Below, in pieces: positions 1 to 9,082 of a stretch of DNA of 64,000 nucleotides. The DNA comes from Bacillota bacterium (GTDB lineage Bacteria; Bacillota; Bacilli; Bacillales_A; Planococcaceae). Under the pieces are notes generated by a model, which saw only the letters and a program-made list of their open reading frames with translations, had not been told where the DNA came from and did not search any database. The position numbers and the translations under genes are program-made. The stretch is from NCBI GenBank assembly GCA_023405135.1, contig JAEXYZ010000042.1, forward strand, positions 1 through 64,000. The letters run 5' to 3'. Position 1 is the stretch's first letter. Every line of letters begins with the position of its first letter.

Positions 1-104
1 AAGTGCTCAAGCGAAATGCTTATGGCTTCCGCAAATATGAGCACTTTAAAGCAAAAATATTATTAGGTCACATGTATAGAAAAATAGGGTTGTATGTTGG
101 GTGA
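1..104 (+). CDS. ISL3-family transposase, C-terminal fragment (5' end outside window)
   Basis: Reading frame 3 gives about 33 residues ending at TGA 102-104: VLKRNAYGFRKYEHFKAKIL followed by LGHMYRKIGLYVG. The LKRNAYGFRKY...FKAKILL pattern resembles the conserved C-terminal end of ISL3 (IS204/IS1001/IS1165) DDE transposases. The gene continues upstream of the window, so whether the element is intact cannot be judged here. The alternative is an isolated transposase remnant; the inverted-repeat-like sequence near 243 argues for a real IS end. Confidence 0.65.
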   Translation, partial: VLKRNAYGFRKYEHFKAKILLGHMYRKIGLYVG

Positions 105-128
105 GGGAGCGAAGCGAGCCGCGACCTA

Positions 129-172
129 CCCATACATTCCTTCCTCGCTACGCTTCGGAAGAAATGTATGGG
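129..172. repeat. Perfect-armed hairpin in the IS tail
   Basis: CCCATACATT (129-138) pairs with AATGTATGGG (163-172), and TTCC pairs with GGAA inside it. The loop is GC-rich. There is no T-run on the plus strand, so this is either a weak terminator or a structural part of the IS end. It lies between the transposase stop and the putative inverted repeat. Confidence 0.6.
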
Positions 173-243
173 CAGGAAAAGTTAATCTTATACTCAAATT
201 CTCTTGTTCTCTCAAGTGTTACCCCAACATTTGACAAAGGACC

Positions 244-532
244 TTTTTCTACAAGTCAAAATAAGTAATTAATTCCTTGAAAAATTGTTTTCTAAGGAGA
301 CTTGCACTATTCAATCGAAAAAAATTGCTCCTGCGGTAACTACCGGTAGCCAATGAATGTCTCAAACTATAAGTTTTCACTGTTCATTTGTAAAAAATGT
401 GTCAAATCTGTGAAAAAATTATCTGTAAAAAAATACTATATTTAACTCGTCGGTAATATGATGTAGAGAAAAAGTTTCGTTATGAAAGTGCTTAAAAAGT
501 ACTTAACATAAATAAATTAAAGGGGTGAGACA
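244..532 (+). promoter_or_regulatory. Upstream region of the PQQ dehydrogenase; no gene
   Basis: No credible coding sequence is seen. The region is AT-rich and carries a near-palindrome just before the gene: AAGTGCTT (486-493), three bases, then AAGTACTT (497-504). This could be an operator or a 5'UTR hairpin. A strong ribosome site (AAAGGGGTG) lies about 8 bases before the start codon at 533. I could not choose a promoter with confidence. Confidence 0.4.
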
Positions 533-2713
533 ATGAAAATTAGCGCTTCAAAATTGCTAGTATTTGGTTTCATCGTATTAATTATTCTAGTGGCATTTGC
601 ATTTTATGCAGGTGCATTGACGAAACATATTATTAACTATGATCGAACTGATGAGGAAACAGGTCGCTTTACAATCAGTACAACAAATGAAGAAAGTGAA
701 GATGATACCGTAAGTCCTGGTCAACCAAAAATTAATGTAAGCTATGCAAAAGATGAATGGCTGACTCATGGTGGAGATTATTATAATCGTCGTTTTTCAG
801 AACTAGAACAAATCAACCTGGATACAATTAAAGATTTAAAACCACAGTGGGTAACAAGCTTAGGGGCAAGTTTGGATATGAAATTTTCTGGTGAGGCGAC
901 ACCGATTGTCGTAGATGGAGTAATGTATATTGCAACAGGAGAAAATGATGTATTAGCTTTAGATGCAAAAACAGGCGAGAAAATATGGGAATATCGACCG
1001 GAAATTGAAGAGAAACTTGATACAGTTTGTTGTGGATGGACAACACGAGGAGTTTCTGTTGCTGATGGTAAAGTGTTTGCAGGATTACTCGATGCTAGAT
1101 TAATAGCTTTAGATCAGAAGACAGGTGAACTACTTTGGGAAACAGAGGTTGCAAATTGGGAAGAAGGTTACACAATTACAAGTGCTCCATTATACTACAA
1201 TGATAAAGTATATACAGGAGTTGCTGGTGGAGAATATGGTATTCGTGGACGAATAATGGCCTATGATGCAGATTATGGTCATGAAGTATGGAGATGGTAT
1301 TCAATTCCTTCACCTTCTGAGGAAAACGGAGATACATGGCCGGATGATGACGATAAAAATTGGCTGCATGGGGGAGCACCAATTTGGAACACGCCAGCAG
1401 TAGATCCCGAGCTTGGTTACATTTATTTTGTAACTGGCAATACATCACCAGATTTAGATGGAAGTAAACGTGAAGGTGATAATTTATATGCAAACTCGAT
1501 TATAGCTCTTAATGCCGAAACAGGTGAATACATTTGGCATTTCCAACAAGTACATCATGATATTTGGGACTTGGATCCTACTAACCCAGTTATATTATTC
1601 GATGTAGAAATAAATGGAGAAATGAAAAAGGCACTTGGCGAGGCTGGGAAAACCGGCTGGATTTATTTCTTAGATCGCACGAATGGAGAGTCTTTAATTG
1701 GCATTGAAGAAAAGGAAGTTCCACAATTAGAACAACAAAAAACTTCGCCAACACAACCATTTCCTGTAGGGGATTCCTTTGTACCGCAAGAAGTAATAAA
1801 AGAAAACATTGAACGTGATTTAGGAGAAGAATTCGAAGGTGAAATCGGTTCGATTTTTACACCTTTTTGGGATGAACCTATTACTTTAAAACCATCAGCC
1901 TTTGGTGGAGCAAACTGGCCACCTTCTGCTTATTCACCTGAAACAGAATACTTTTATGTAATAGGAACAGATGCTTATGTAGCATTAACAAGACAGGATG
2001 AACAAATATATGAAGAAGGTGGAGAATGGATTGGTAGTATTTTCGTGCCAGTTAGTGGTGCTCCAAGACGTGGGACGATAACGGCGATGGATGTCAAAAC
2101 AAATACAATTGCATGGCAAGTGAAGTGGGATGATAATGCCTATTCAGGGGTACTTGCAACTGCTGGAGATTTAATTTTTGTCGGGCATAATGATGGTAGA
2201 CTTATTGCATTTAATGCTCAAACTGGTGACGAAGTTTGGAGCTACAAAATGGATGCTGGTGCAAATGCTCCATCGGTTACTTATGAAATTGACGGCGAAC
2301 AATATCTTTCAATCTTTGCAGCAGGGAACTCTCTAGCAGGCTCAGTACATGGAGACAAAGTATATACATTTAAACTAAACGGAACATGGGATGGAACGCC
2401 GATTGATGCTTCAGAAGGAAATAAAGGGGAATTAGGGAAGACAGAGGAACAAAATACGACAACTACAACAACACAAGCGATTTCAGTATATGAAGGTAAT
2501 TGTTTATCCTGTCACGGAAACATGGGTGTAAACGGTCATAATGGGCCTAATTTACAACAAAGTGAATTTGCTGAAAACTACGACAACGTAATAGAGCAAA
2601 TTAAAAATGGTGGTACGACTATGCCGGCATTTGAAACCATTTTAACAGAAGAGGAAATTGAGGCAGTTGCTCGGTATGTAAATGAAGTGCTTACGAAAGC
2701 AGATGAAGAATAA
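533..2713 (+). CDS. Membrane-anchored PQQ-dependent dehydrogenase with C-terminal cytochrome c domain
   Basis: The 726-residue protein has an N-terminal membrane anchor (about residues 7-29) and then an eight-bladed PQQ propeller (about 75-610). It contains the adjacent-cysteine pair Cys166-Cys167, which in PQQ alcohol dehydrogenases forms a disulfide over the cofactor. It also has repeated tryptophan-docking motifs of the DAKTGEKIWEY kind. The C-terminus is a class I cytochrome c: CLSCH at 657-661 with likely axial Met697 in TTMPAF. The family oxidises alcohols or sugars outside the membrane and passes electrons to a heme. The substrate cannot be told from the sequence. No PQQ synthesis gene lies nearby. 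It is a monocistronic gene beside an ISL3 end, so acquisition by transfer is possible. Confidence 0.88.
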   Translation: MKISASKLLVFGFIVLIILVAFAFYAGALTKHIINYDRTDEETGRFTISTTNEESEDDTVSPGQPKINVSYAKDEWLTHGGDYYNRRFSELEQINLDTIKDLKPQWVTSLGASLDMKFSGEATPIVVDGVMYIATGENDVLALDAKTGEKIWEYRPEIEEKLDTVCCGWTTRGVSVADGKVFAGLLDARLIALDQKTGELLWETEVANWEEGYTITSAPLYYNDKVYTGVAGGEYGIRGRIMAYDADYGHEVWRWYSIPSPSEENGDTWPDDDDKNWLHGGAPIWNTPAVDPELGYIYFVTGNTSPDLDGSKREGDNLYANSIIALNAETGEYIWHFQQVHHDIWDLDPTNPVILFDVEINGEMKKALGEAGKTGWIYFLDRTNGESLIGIEEKEVPQLEQQKTSPTQPFPVGDSFVPQEVIKENIERDLGEEFEGEIGSIFTPFWDEPITLKPSAFGGANWPPSAYSPETEYFYVIGTDAYVALTRQDEQIYEEGGEWIGSIFVPVSGAPRRGTITAMDVKTNTIAWQVKWDDNAYSGVLATAGDLIFVGHNDGRLIAFNAQTGDEVWSYKMDAGANAPSVTYEIDGEQYLSIFAAGNSLAGSVHGDKVYTFKLNGTWDGTPIDASEGNKGELGKTEEQNTTTTTTQAISVYEGNCLSCHGNMGVNGHNGPNLQQSEFAENYDNVIEQIKNGGTTMPAFETILTEEEIEAVARYVNEVLTKADEE

Positions 2714-2719
2714 AATTAA

Positions 2720-2747
2720 GAGACAAAGCCACGGTAGACTTTGTCTC
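2720..2747 (+). terminator. Hairpin after the PQQ dehydrogenase
   Basis: GAGACAAAG (2720-2728) pairs perfectly with CTTTGTCTC (2739-2747) seven bases after the stop codon. It has no T-run, so it may only stabilise the 3' end. The stronger terminator is at 2856-2899. Confidence 0.4.
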
Positions 2748-2855
2748 AATTGCAAAAAGGAAATGAACATCACATTGTTTTATTAGTAAGATATATCCTT
2801 TTTGTTGGAGCAAGGGTGCCTATAGTTGTCACTAATAAGTCACCAGTCACTAAAA

Positions 2856-2899
2856 AGGGTCTGTCCCAATATACTTATTTTCGGACTGACCCTATTTTT
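2856..2899. terminator. Bidirectional terminator between PQQ dehydrogenase and ypjC
   Basis: AGGGTCTGTCC (2856-2866) pairs with GGACTGACCCT (2883-2893) with one mismatch. ATTTTTA follows on the plus strand and TTTTTA on the minus strand. It sits between two convergent genes, with its right edge touching the ypjC stop codon. Confidence 0.75.
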
Positions 2900-3746
2900 A
2901 TTCATCAATTCTAAAACCTTCACCTGTTACATCTTTAACATCAACGATTGACACGAATGCTTTTGGATCAATGGAACGAATAATTGATTTCAAACGAACG
3001 ACTTCATTACGGCCAACAATACAATATAAAACATCTTTTGACTGTTTTGTATAATGTCCATATCCGTGAAAAACGGTAATACCTCTCTCCATTTTTTCCG
3101 AAATATAATTTGCAATTTCTTCTGGATGATTAGAAATAATCAGCGCAGCCTTTGCAGAATATGCCCCATCCTGAACCATATCAATGACTCTTGCACCTAA
3201 GTATACTGCGACTAGCGTGTACATCATTGAACGTGCATCTAAGAATGTAATCCAGGAAACCGTAATGACAAAGGCGTCAAACATAAACATTGTTCGCCCC
3301 ATAGTCCATCCGAGATATTTATGGGCGAGACGGGCGATGATATCTACACCACCTGTAGTTCCGCCACAACGGAATATAATACCTAAGCCGACTCCGACAA
3401 AAACCCCTGCAAATAGAGAAGCTAATAGTAAATCATCTTGTAAATGAAGAGCGAATTCATAATGTTGAAAAACTCTCAAAAATATAGAAACAGCTACGGT
3501 TCCAATAATCGTGTATATAAACTCTCTACGACTAAATTGCCGCCAGCCTATAATAAACATAGGAATATTTAAAATTAAATTCATTAGAGCTGGATCCCAA
3601 TGAAGTGTAAAATATAAAATTAAGGTAATACCACTAAATCCACCCTCACCAAGTTCATTTTGCATATTAAAATGTACAAAACCGAAACTATAGATTGCAG
3701 CGCCAAGTAATATACCAAGAATATTACGTATTTTTAGTCCAAACAC
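2898..3746 (-). CDS. ypjC: YitT/YpjC-family membrane protein (DUF2179)
   Basis: The 282-residue protein has an N-terminal half of five or six hydrophobic helices and a soluble C-terminal DUF2179-type domain (about 215-282). This is the usual YitT-family layout and length. Motifs such as GGTTGGVDIIARL are typical of the family. Its molecular function is not established. In B. subtilis ypjC also lies beside ypjD and dapB, which supports the name. Here it is transcribed away from them and shares a short intergenic promoter region (3747-3877). Confidence 0.85.
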   Translation of the reverse strand: MFGLKIRNILGILLGAAIYSFGFVHFNMQNELGEGGFSGITLILYFTLHWDPALMNLILNIPMFIIGWRQFSRREFIYTIIGTVAVSIFLRVFQHYEFALHLQDDLLLASLFAGVFVGVGLGIIFRCGGTTGGVDIIARLAHKYLGWTMGRTMFMFDAFVITVSWITFLDARSMMYTLVAVYLGARVIDMVQDGAYSAKAALIISNHPEEIANYISEKMERGITVFHGYGHYTKQSKDVLYCIVGRNEVVRLKSIIRSIDPKAFVSIVDVKDVTGEGFRIDE

Positions 3747-3877
3747 AAAGATGCCCCCAATCTTTAAAGAAAAAATATTTTCTTTTCTACCATTGTACTG
3801 TACGATTTATTATGTTGCATTTTTCATCTTTTGACAACTTTAGGCCAAATTATTTACGATATTAGTAGGAGCGTGGT

Positions 3878-4219
3878 ATGATGTCGAGTGATATTTCATT
3901 ACAGCAATTACAGAAAAAAGTAGATAATTACATAGGTCAATTTGAAGAAGGATATTTCCCCCCATTTGAATTGCTAGCAAGAATGACAGAAGAACTTGGT
4001 GAGTTATCTCGTGAAGTACAGCATGTATACGGGCAAAAAAAGAAAAAATCGACAGAATCGATAAATAGTATTGAAGAAGAGTTAGGAGATTTTTTCTTCG
4101 TATTAGTCTGCTTTGCAAATGCACAAGGTATCCGACTAGATCAAGCACTATTAAATGTAATTCATAAATTTGAAACAAGAGATAAAGATCGTTGGACAAG
4201 AAAGGACGAACAAGTATGA
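3878..4219 (+). CDS. ypjD: MazG-like nucleotide pyrophosphohydrolase YpjD
   Basis: The 113-residue protein has the metal-binding helices of the all-alpha NTP pyrophosphatase fold: EELGELSRE and EEELGDFFF (an ExxE...ExxD pattern). The C-terminal KFETRDKDRWTRK is typical of YpjD. It probably hydrolyses (d)NTPs to monophosphates as housecleaning. The start at 3878 has TAGGAG at 3866-3871; ATG 3881 is equally possible. It is the first gene of a run with dapB, mgsA, bshA, cca and birA, and its stop overlaps the dapB start. Confidence 0.88.
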   Translation: MMSSDISLQQLQKKVDNYIGQFEEGYFPPFELLARMTEELGELSREVQHVYGQKKKKSTESINSIEEELGDFFFVLVCFANAQGIRLDQALLNVIHKFETRDKDRWTRKDEQV

Positions 4220-5013
4220 CAATTCGAGTAGCTATCGCAGGCGCAAGAGGAAAAATGGGATCAGAAGCGGTAAAAACTGTAGTAAACCGTAATGGAATGG
4301 AACTTGTTGCTGCATTAGATTATAAGCACGTTGGTGACAGCCTAGCAGAGTTAGAAATGTTCCCACCTAACTTAGATGTGCCTATTTTTACAAACTTAAC
4401 CCAATTAATTACTGAAACAAACCCAGATGTACTAATTGATTTAACAAATCCACATTCCGTATATGAGCATACAAAGGTAGCAATGTTACATAATGTTCGT
4501 ACAGTTGTTGGTACTACTGGTTTTACAGATGAACAATTAGAAGAATTAAAAATGATTGCTAGAGAAAGTAAAATTGGCTGTATTATTGCACCGAACTTTG
4601 CAATTGGTGCAATTTTAATGATGAAATTCGCAAAAGAAGCAGCAAAATATATGCCAAATATCGAAATTATTGAATTGCATCATGACCGTAAATTAGACGC
4701 TCCATCTGGCACAGCAAAGAAAACGGCACAAATGATAGCAGAAGTGCGTGAAGAACAAAAACAAGGTCACGAATTTGAAACAGAAACAATGGTTGGCGCA
4801 AGAGGAGCAGACTTTGAAGGAATGAGAATCCACTCTGTGCGTTTACCTGGCTTAATAGCACACCAAGAAGTACTTTTTGGCGGTGACGGACAAATGCTGA
4901 CAATTCGACATGATTCTTATAACCGTGAGTCATTTATGAGTGGCGTTATGTTCTGTGTAGAAACTGTTATGACATTAGAAGAACTTGTTTATGGACTAGA
5001 AAACATCCTTTAA
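4216..5013 (+). CDS. dapB: 4-hydroxy-tetrahydrodipicolinate reductase DapB
   Basis: This enzyme performs the NAD(P)H-dependent reduction step of the diaminopimelate/lysine pathway, feeding peptidoglycan and spore dipicolinate. Visible motifs are the nucleotide-binding AGARGKMG near the N-terminus, GTTGFT, APNFAIGA, and the catalytic ELHHDRKLDAPSGTA segment. I place the start at ATG 4216 (265 residues), overlapping the ypjD stop as ATGA with AAAGGACG upstream. An earlier in-frame ATG at 4192 would add eight residues unlike the family N-terminus. Confidence 0.96.
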   Translation: MTIRVAIAGARGKMGSEAVKTVVNRNGMELVAALDYKHVGDSLAELEMFPPNLDVPIFTNLTQLITETNPDVLIDLTNPHSVYEHTKVAMLHNVRTVVGTTGFTDEQLEELKMIARESKIGCIIAPNFAIGAILMMKFAKEAAKYMPNIEIIELHHDRKLDAPSGTAKKTAQMIAEVREEQKQGHEFETETMVGARGADFEGMRIHSVRLPGLIAHQEVLFGGDGQMLTIRHDSYNRESFMSGVMFCVETVMTLEELVYGLENIL

Positions 5014-5028
5014 GAATGGAGATTCAAA

Positions 5029-5433
5029 ATGAAAATAGCTCTAATTGCGCATGACCGTAAAAAAGATAGTCTAGTTGAGTTTGCAATCGCATATAAAGAG
5101 ATATTACGACAACATACATTGTACGCAACAGGTACAACCGGACAACGTATTCAAGATGAAGTTGGTTTAGAAGTGACAAGATTCCGCTCAGGTCCATTAG
5201 GTGGGGATCAGCAAATTGGTTCTATGATTGCGAATAATGATATGGATATGGTATTTTTCTTCCGCGATCCATTGACGGCGCAGCCCCACGAACCGGATGT
5301 AACGGCACTTGTTCGCTTATGTGATGTATATCATATTCCTTTAGCTACAAATATGGGAACAGCTGAAATATTACTAAAAGGATTACAAGAAGGTTTTGTT
5401 GATTGGCGATTAATTCAGGAAAGAAGAAAGTAA
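5029..5433 (+). CDS. mgsA: Methylglyoxal synthase MgsA
   Basis: MgsA converts dihydroxyacetone phosphate to methylglyoxal and phosphate, a glycolytic overflow bypass. The 134-residue protein is full length and shows LIAHDRKK at the N-terminus, the phosphate loop [17 protein letters not shown], and the catalytic region [14 protein letters not shown]. It follows dapB by 15 bases with a good ribosome site, as in B. subtilis, where mgsA lies between dapB and the bacillithiol genes. Confidence 0.96.
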   Translation: MKIALIAHDRKKDSLVEFAIAYKEILRQHTLYATGTTGQRIQDEVGLEVTRFRSGPLGGDQQIGSMIANNDMDMVFFFRDPLTAQPHEPDVTALVRLCDVYHIPLATNMGTAEILLKGLQEGFVDWRLIQERRK

Positions 5434-5617
5434 CGTAATGAGGTAAAAATTTATTTAAGCTGAATATCGTGAACTTCTGGCGAATGCTTCTTTTCGTTTT
5501 GGTAAAGAACAAAACAAAGCAAAATGAATTACAATATTTAATTCTTCTTTCATTTTATTGGAGAGCAATAAAAGATTAGGGTATTAAATAGACTGTAAAA
5601 GAGAGGATGAACGTCGG
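5434..5617 (+). other. Gap where bshB1 is expected; possible bshB1 tail remnant
   Basis: In B. subtilis bshB1 (N-acetylglucosaminyl-malate deacetylase) lies between mgsA and bshA. Here only 184 bases remain. One frame (5459-5524) reads AEYRELLANASFRFGKEQ then NKAK and a stop. The FGKE recalls the FGKE near the BshB1 C-terminus, so a deletion that left the gene's tail is possible. The match is short and not decisive. Confidence 0.3.
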
Positions 5618-6754
5618 ATGAGAAAGTTAAAAATTGGTATTACTTGTTATCCAACAGTTGGTGGCTCAGGTGTTATTGCTACTGAGCTAGGTAAAATGCT
5701 GGCTGAAAGAGGTCACGAAATTCATTTCATTACCTCAAGCGTACCATTTCGACTGAAAAAAATTTATCCGAACGTATTTTTCCACGAGGTAGAAGTAAAT
5801 AATTATTCAGTATTTCAATACCCGCCATATGACATTGCATTGGCAAGTAAAATGGCGGATGTTATAAAAGATGAAAAATTAGATGTACTACATGTTCACT
5901 ATGCAATACCACATGCAGTATGTGCGGTTCTTGCTCGTGAAATGTGCGGAGAAAATATAGGGATAGTAACAACTTTACATGGTACGGATATTTCCGTTTT
6001 AGGGCAAGATTCGACACTTGCTCAAGCAATTAAATATGGTATTGAGAAATCAGATATCGTAACAGCTGTATCAAATTCATTAAAACAACAAACTTATGAC
6101 CTAATCGGTACGACAAAAGAAATAGAAACAGTTTATAATTTTGTTGATGAATCTGTTTTTAAGCCGCTTGAAATGGTTAATTTAAAAGAACAGTTTGGCA
6201 TTAAAGAAAACGAACGAGTGTTAATACATGTTTCCAACTTCCGTAAAATTAAAAATTTACCTGATATTTTAAGTGTATTTAAGAAAGTAAGAGAGAAAAT
6301 ACCTGCGAAATTATTGCTTGTTGGTGATGGTCCTGAAAAACATCGCGTCATGGATCAGGTGAAAATGTTATCCATTAAAGAGGAGGTTTTATTTTTAGGA
6401 AAACAGGAAAATGTCGCAGAGCTTTTCGGCATTAGCGATTTGAAATTATTACTTTCAGAAAAAGAATCATTTGGATTAGTATTATTGGAAGCGATGGCTT
6501 GTGGTGTTCCGGGTATTGGAACGAATGTTGGTGGCATTCCAGAAGTAATTGACCACGCTGTTAATGGTTATGTAGCAGAGCTAGGAGATGTTGATCAAGC
6601 AGCAGACTATGCTCTTGATTTATTGACAGATGAGGAAAAACTATTACGTTTCCGTCAAGCGGCAATAAATACGGTTCAAACGAAATTTTTAACAAAACCG
6701 ATTATTGATCATTACGAACAATTATATGAACGATTGGTGGCATTGCGGGTATGA
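5618..6754 (+). CDS. bshA: N-acetyl-alpha-D-glucosaminyl L-malate synthase BshA
   Basis: This GT4-family glycosyltransferase joins UDP-GlcNAc and L-malate in the first step of bacillithiol synthesis. The 378-residue protein starts with the donor/acceptor motif GITCYPTVGGSGVIA and has HVHYAIPHA and TLHGTDIS. The C-terminal GT4 site is the ESFGLVLLEAMACGVPG region with an E-x7-E pattern. Its neighbours match B. subtilis except for the missing bshB1. The ribosome site GAGAGGATG precedes ATG 5618. It overlaps cca by four bases (ATGA). Confidence 0.94.
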   Translation: MRKLKIGITCYPTVGGSGVIATELGKMLAERGHEIHFITSSVPFRLKKIYPNVFFHEVEVNNYSVFQYPPYDIALASKMADVIKDEKLDVLHVHYAIPHAVCAVLAREMCGENIGIVTTLHGTDISVLGQDSTLAQAIKYGIEKSDIVTAVSNSLKQQTYDLIGTTKEIETVYNFVDESVFKPLEMVNLKEQFGIKENERVLIHVSNFRKIKNLPDILSVFKKVREKIPAKLLLVGDGPEKHRVMDQVKMLSIKEEVLFLGKQENVAELFGISDLKLLLSEKESFGLVLLEAMACGVPGIGTNVGGIPEVIDHAVNGYVAELGDVDQAADYALDLLTDEEKLLRFRQAAINTVQTKFLTKPIIDHYEQLYERLVALRV

Positions 6755-7935
6755 AAAAAAGTGAGGAATGGCAAGTTGCACTGCGCGTGATTGATAAAAT
6801 TGAAAAAGCGGGCTTTGAGGCTTACATTGTAGGTGGGGCAGTAAGGGACCATTTATTAAATAAAAAAGTCAATGACGTCGATGTCGCAACGAGCGCATTA
6901 CCTACTAAAATTAAACAAATTTTTTCATCAACGGTTGATGTAGGAATTGAACATGGCACAATTTTAGTTTTAGACGAAGGGCAGCCAATCGAAGTAACGA
7001 CATTTCGAACTGAAGGTACATACATCGACTATCGAAGACCAGAAGAAGTAACATTCGTACGTAACCTGGAACAAGATTTACAACGTCGTGACTTTACGAT
7101 TAATGCAATGGCTATTTCAAAAGATGGCAATATTATCGATTTGTTTGGTGGAACTGAAGATATAAAAAACCGTGTGATTCGAGCTGTAGGCGATCCTAAT
7201 GTTAGATTTCGCGAAGATGCGCTACGAATGTTAAGGGCGATACGCTTTTGTGCTCAGCTAGGCTTCTCCATTGAAGAGAAAACGATGAAGGCTATTCAAA
7301 AGGATAGTGATTTAATCGAGTTTATTGCAAGAGAGCGTATATCAATGGAACTTTCAAAAATGTGGAAAAGTGACAATGTTTATGTTGGTTTAAAAACATT
7401 AATTGAAAGTAAACTTGCAAAATATTTATATGGTAACTTTAAAAACACGTTAAACGAATGGAAAGATTTCCATACGACAAAGTCTGAGGTAGGCTGGGCG
7501 TATTTATGCTTAACAAATCGAGAAGATATACAAGGGATATTTGATTACTACCGTTTATCAAAAAAAGAAAGAACCTTTGTGCGAAATGTTGTAAATGCAT
7601 ATAATAATTTGCTAAAAAAATGGACTGTAATGGATTACTTTTCAAATGATTTGTTCGTTTTAGAGACTGCCTACGATTTTGCACTTTGGCAAAAGCAAGT
7701 TCTTCCTTTCAATAGGGACCATATAGCGTCAACAAAAGCATCTTTACCAATTCAATCATTAGACCAGCTGGCAATTAATGGCAACCATCTAATGGAATGG
7801 TCGCCCAAAAAAAGAGGACCATGGATAAAAGTAGCATTAGATGCTGCTACGATCGCTGTATTAAGTGGAGCTGTAAAAAACGAAGAAGTAATGTTGAAGG
7901 AATGGTTTTTAAATGACTTTATCAATGAAGGATGA
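6751..7935 (+). CDS. cca: CCA-adding tRNA nucleotidyltransferase
   Basis: The enzyme adds or repairs the 3' CCA of tRNAs without a template. The 394-residue class II nucleotidyltransferase has the head motif IVGGAVRDHLL with the catalytic DVDVAT, then RRDFTINAMA, and EDALRMLRAIRF of the body domain. The start overlaps the bshA stop (ATGA), implying coupled translation. The 3' end overlaps birA by 23 bases. Length and order agree with the Bacillales family. Confidence 0.95.
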   Translation: MKKSEEWQVALRVIDKIEKAGFEAYIVGGAVRDHLLNKKVNDVDVATSALPTKIKQIFSSTVDVGIEHGTILVLDEGQPIEVTTFRTEGTYIDYRRPEEVTFVRNLEQDLQRRDFTINAMAISKDGNIIDLFGGTEDIKNRVIRAVGDPNVRFREDALRMLRAIRFCAQLGFSIEEKTMKAIQKDSDLIEFIARERISMELSKMWKSDNVYVGLKTLIESKLAKYLYGNFKNTLNEWKDFHTTKSEVGWAYLCLTNREDIQGIFDYYRLSKKERTFVRNVVNAYNNLLKKWTVMDYFSNDLFVLETAYDFALWQKQVLPFNRDHIASTKASLPIQSLDQLAINGNHLMEWSPKKRGPWIKVALDAATIAVLSGAVKNEEVMLKEWFLNDFINEG

Positions 7936-8896
7936 AATATTAAAACGTTTCCTTTTTGCTAATGGAGAGGCGCTTTCAGGTCAGTATTTAGCAGAACAAT
8001 TCGGTATTTCTCGAACTGCAATATGGAAGCATATGCAAACATTGCAAGAGGAAGGCTATACATTTGATACAATAAAGAAAAAAGGTTACATTTTAACATC
8101 AAAGCCGGATAAAGTAGATCCAGCTAGAATTACTTCATATCTTTCCACAAAGCGTTTTGGTCAGTCGATTCATTATATGGAAGAGGTTACATCTACGCAA
8201 ACGATCGCACATGAATTGGCTCGACAAGGGGCAGTCGATGGAACGATTGTCATTGCTGAAACTCAAACGGCTGGTAAAGGTCGTATGGCACGTCCTTGGG
8301 AGTCAACAGAAGGTAAAGGAATTTGGATGACGTTAATCATTAAACCAGATGTATTGCCTCACCAAGCGCCACAATTTACTTTAGTAGCTGCAGTCGCAAT
8401 CGTAAACGCTATGAAATCATTATATAAAAATTTCACACCATACATTAAATGGCCAAATGACATTTTAATTAATGGGCGAAAATGTACGGGGATTTTAACG
8501 GAAATGATTGCTGAGATGGACTGTGTTCAAGCATTGCTTATTGGAATGGGCATAAATGTGAATCAACAATCAAAGGATTTTCCGGAAGAATTACAAACGA
8601 TTGCAACGTCGGTTTCAATAGAAGAGCAACAGCCGATTGATCGTGCACAGCTCGTTGCTGAAATTTTAAATAATCTAGAGCGTTATTCAGATCAATATAT
8701 CGAGGAAGGCTTTGCACCAATTAAGGAGTTATGGGAAGAGGCGTCTGGTACGATTGGTAAGCAAATAAAAGCAACGACCTTACGAGAGGTTATTGAGGGT
8801 AAAGCAATCGGAATAACGGATTCTGGTGTTTTAGAAATCGAGTTAGCAAATGGTGAAATTAAAAGCGTTTACTCAGCAGATATTGAAATTAAGTGA
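7913..8896 (+). CDS. birA: Bifunctional biotin-protein ligase / biotin operon repressor BirA
   Basis: The N-terminal winged helix (about 5-65, with LAEQFGISRTAIWKHM) would bind the biotin operator. The central catalytic domain makes biotinyl-AMP and biotinylates acetyl-CoA and pyruvate carboxylase, with GTIVIAETQTAGKGRMARPW as its loop. KWPNDILIN follows, and an SH3-like C-terminus ends the protein. At 327 residues it is the repressor-type form. ATG 7913 has AAGGA at a good distance; ATG 7925 is an alternative. Confidence 0.95.
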   Translation: MTLSMKDEILKRFLFANGEALSGQYLAEQFGISRTAIWKHMQTLQEEGYTFDTIKKKGYILTSKPDKVDPARITSYLSTKRFGQSIHYMEEVTSTQTIAHELARQGAVDGTIVIAETQTAGKGRMARPWESTEGKGIWMTLIIKPDVLPHQAPQFTLVAAVAIVNAMKSLYKNFTPYIKWPNDILINGRKCTGILTEMIAEMDCVQALLIGMGINVNQQSKDFPEELQTIATSVSIEEQQPIDRAQLVAEILNNLERYSDQYIEEGFAPIKELWEEASGTIGKQIKATTLREVIEGKAIGITDSGVLEIELANGEIKSVYSADIEIK

Positions 8897-8951
8897 AGCT
8901 CCAATTAGTGAAGTTATCCTTCACTTAAATGGGAGATTACGGGCAGTTAAT

Positions 8952-8987
8952 CTCTCACTTCTGTAAAATTTGAAGTGGGAGTTTTTT
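8952..8987 (+). terminator. Terminator after birA
   Basis: CTCTCACTTC pairs with GAAGTGGGAG (one G-U pair) across a short AT-rich loop, followed by GTTTTTT. It separates the dapB-birA run from the pan operon. Confidence 0.8.
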
Positions 8988-9082
8988 ACTGTTATTTTTT
9001 TGTGCATAATAACTGTTCGTTCAAGTGGAATAAAAACAAAATATTAATCTAAAAATTACTATACGTTTTCTTCAAAACTTGT

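Larger units (their letters stand above)
1..243 (+). mobile_element. Right end of an ISL3-family insertion sequence (partial)
   Basis: The window opens inside the last codons of an ISL3-type transposase (stop at 102-104). After it comes a non-coding tail holding a strong hairpin (129-172). Near 243 the sequence reads CCCCAACATTTGACAAAGG then ACC, whose reverse complement (GGTCCTTTGTCAAATGTTGG) has the look of an ISL3 terminal inverted repeat. The other end and the target duplication are outside the window, so the boundary at 243 is an inference from that repeat. Confidence 0.6.
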
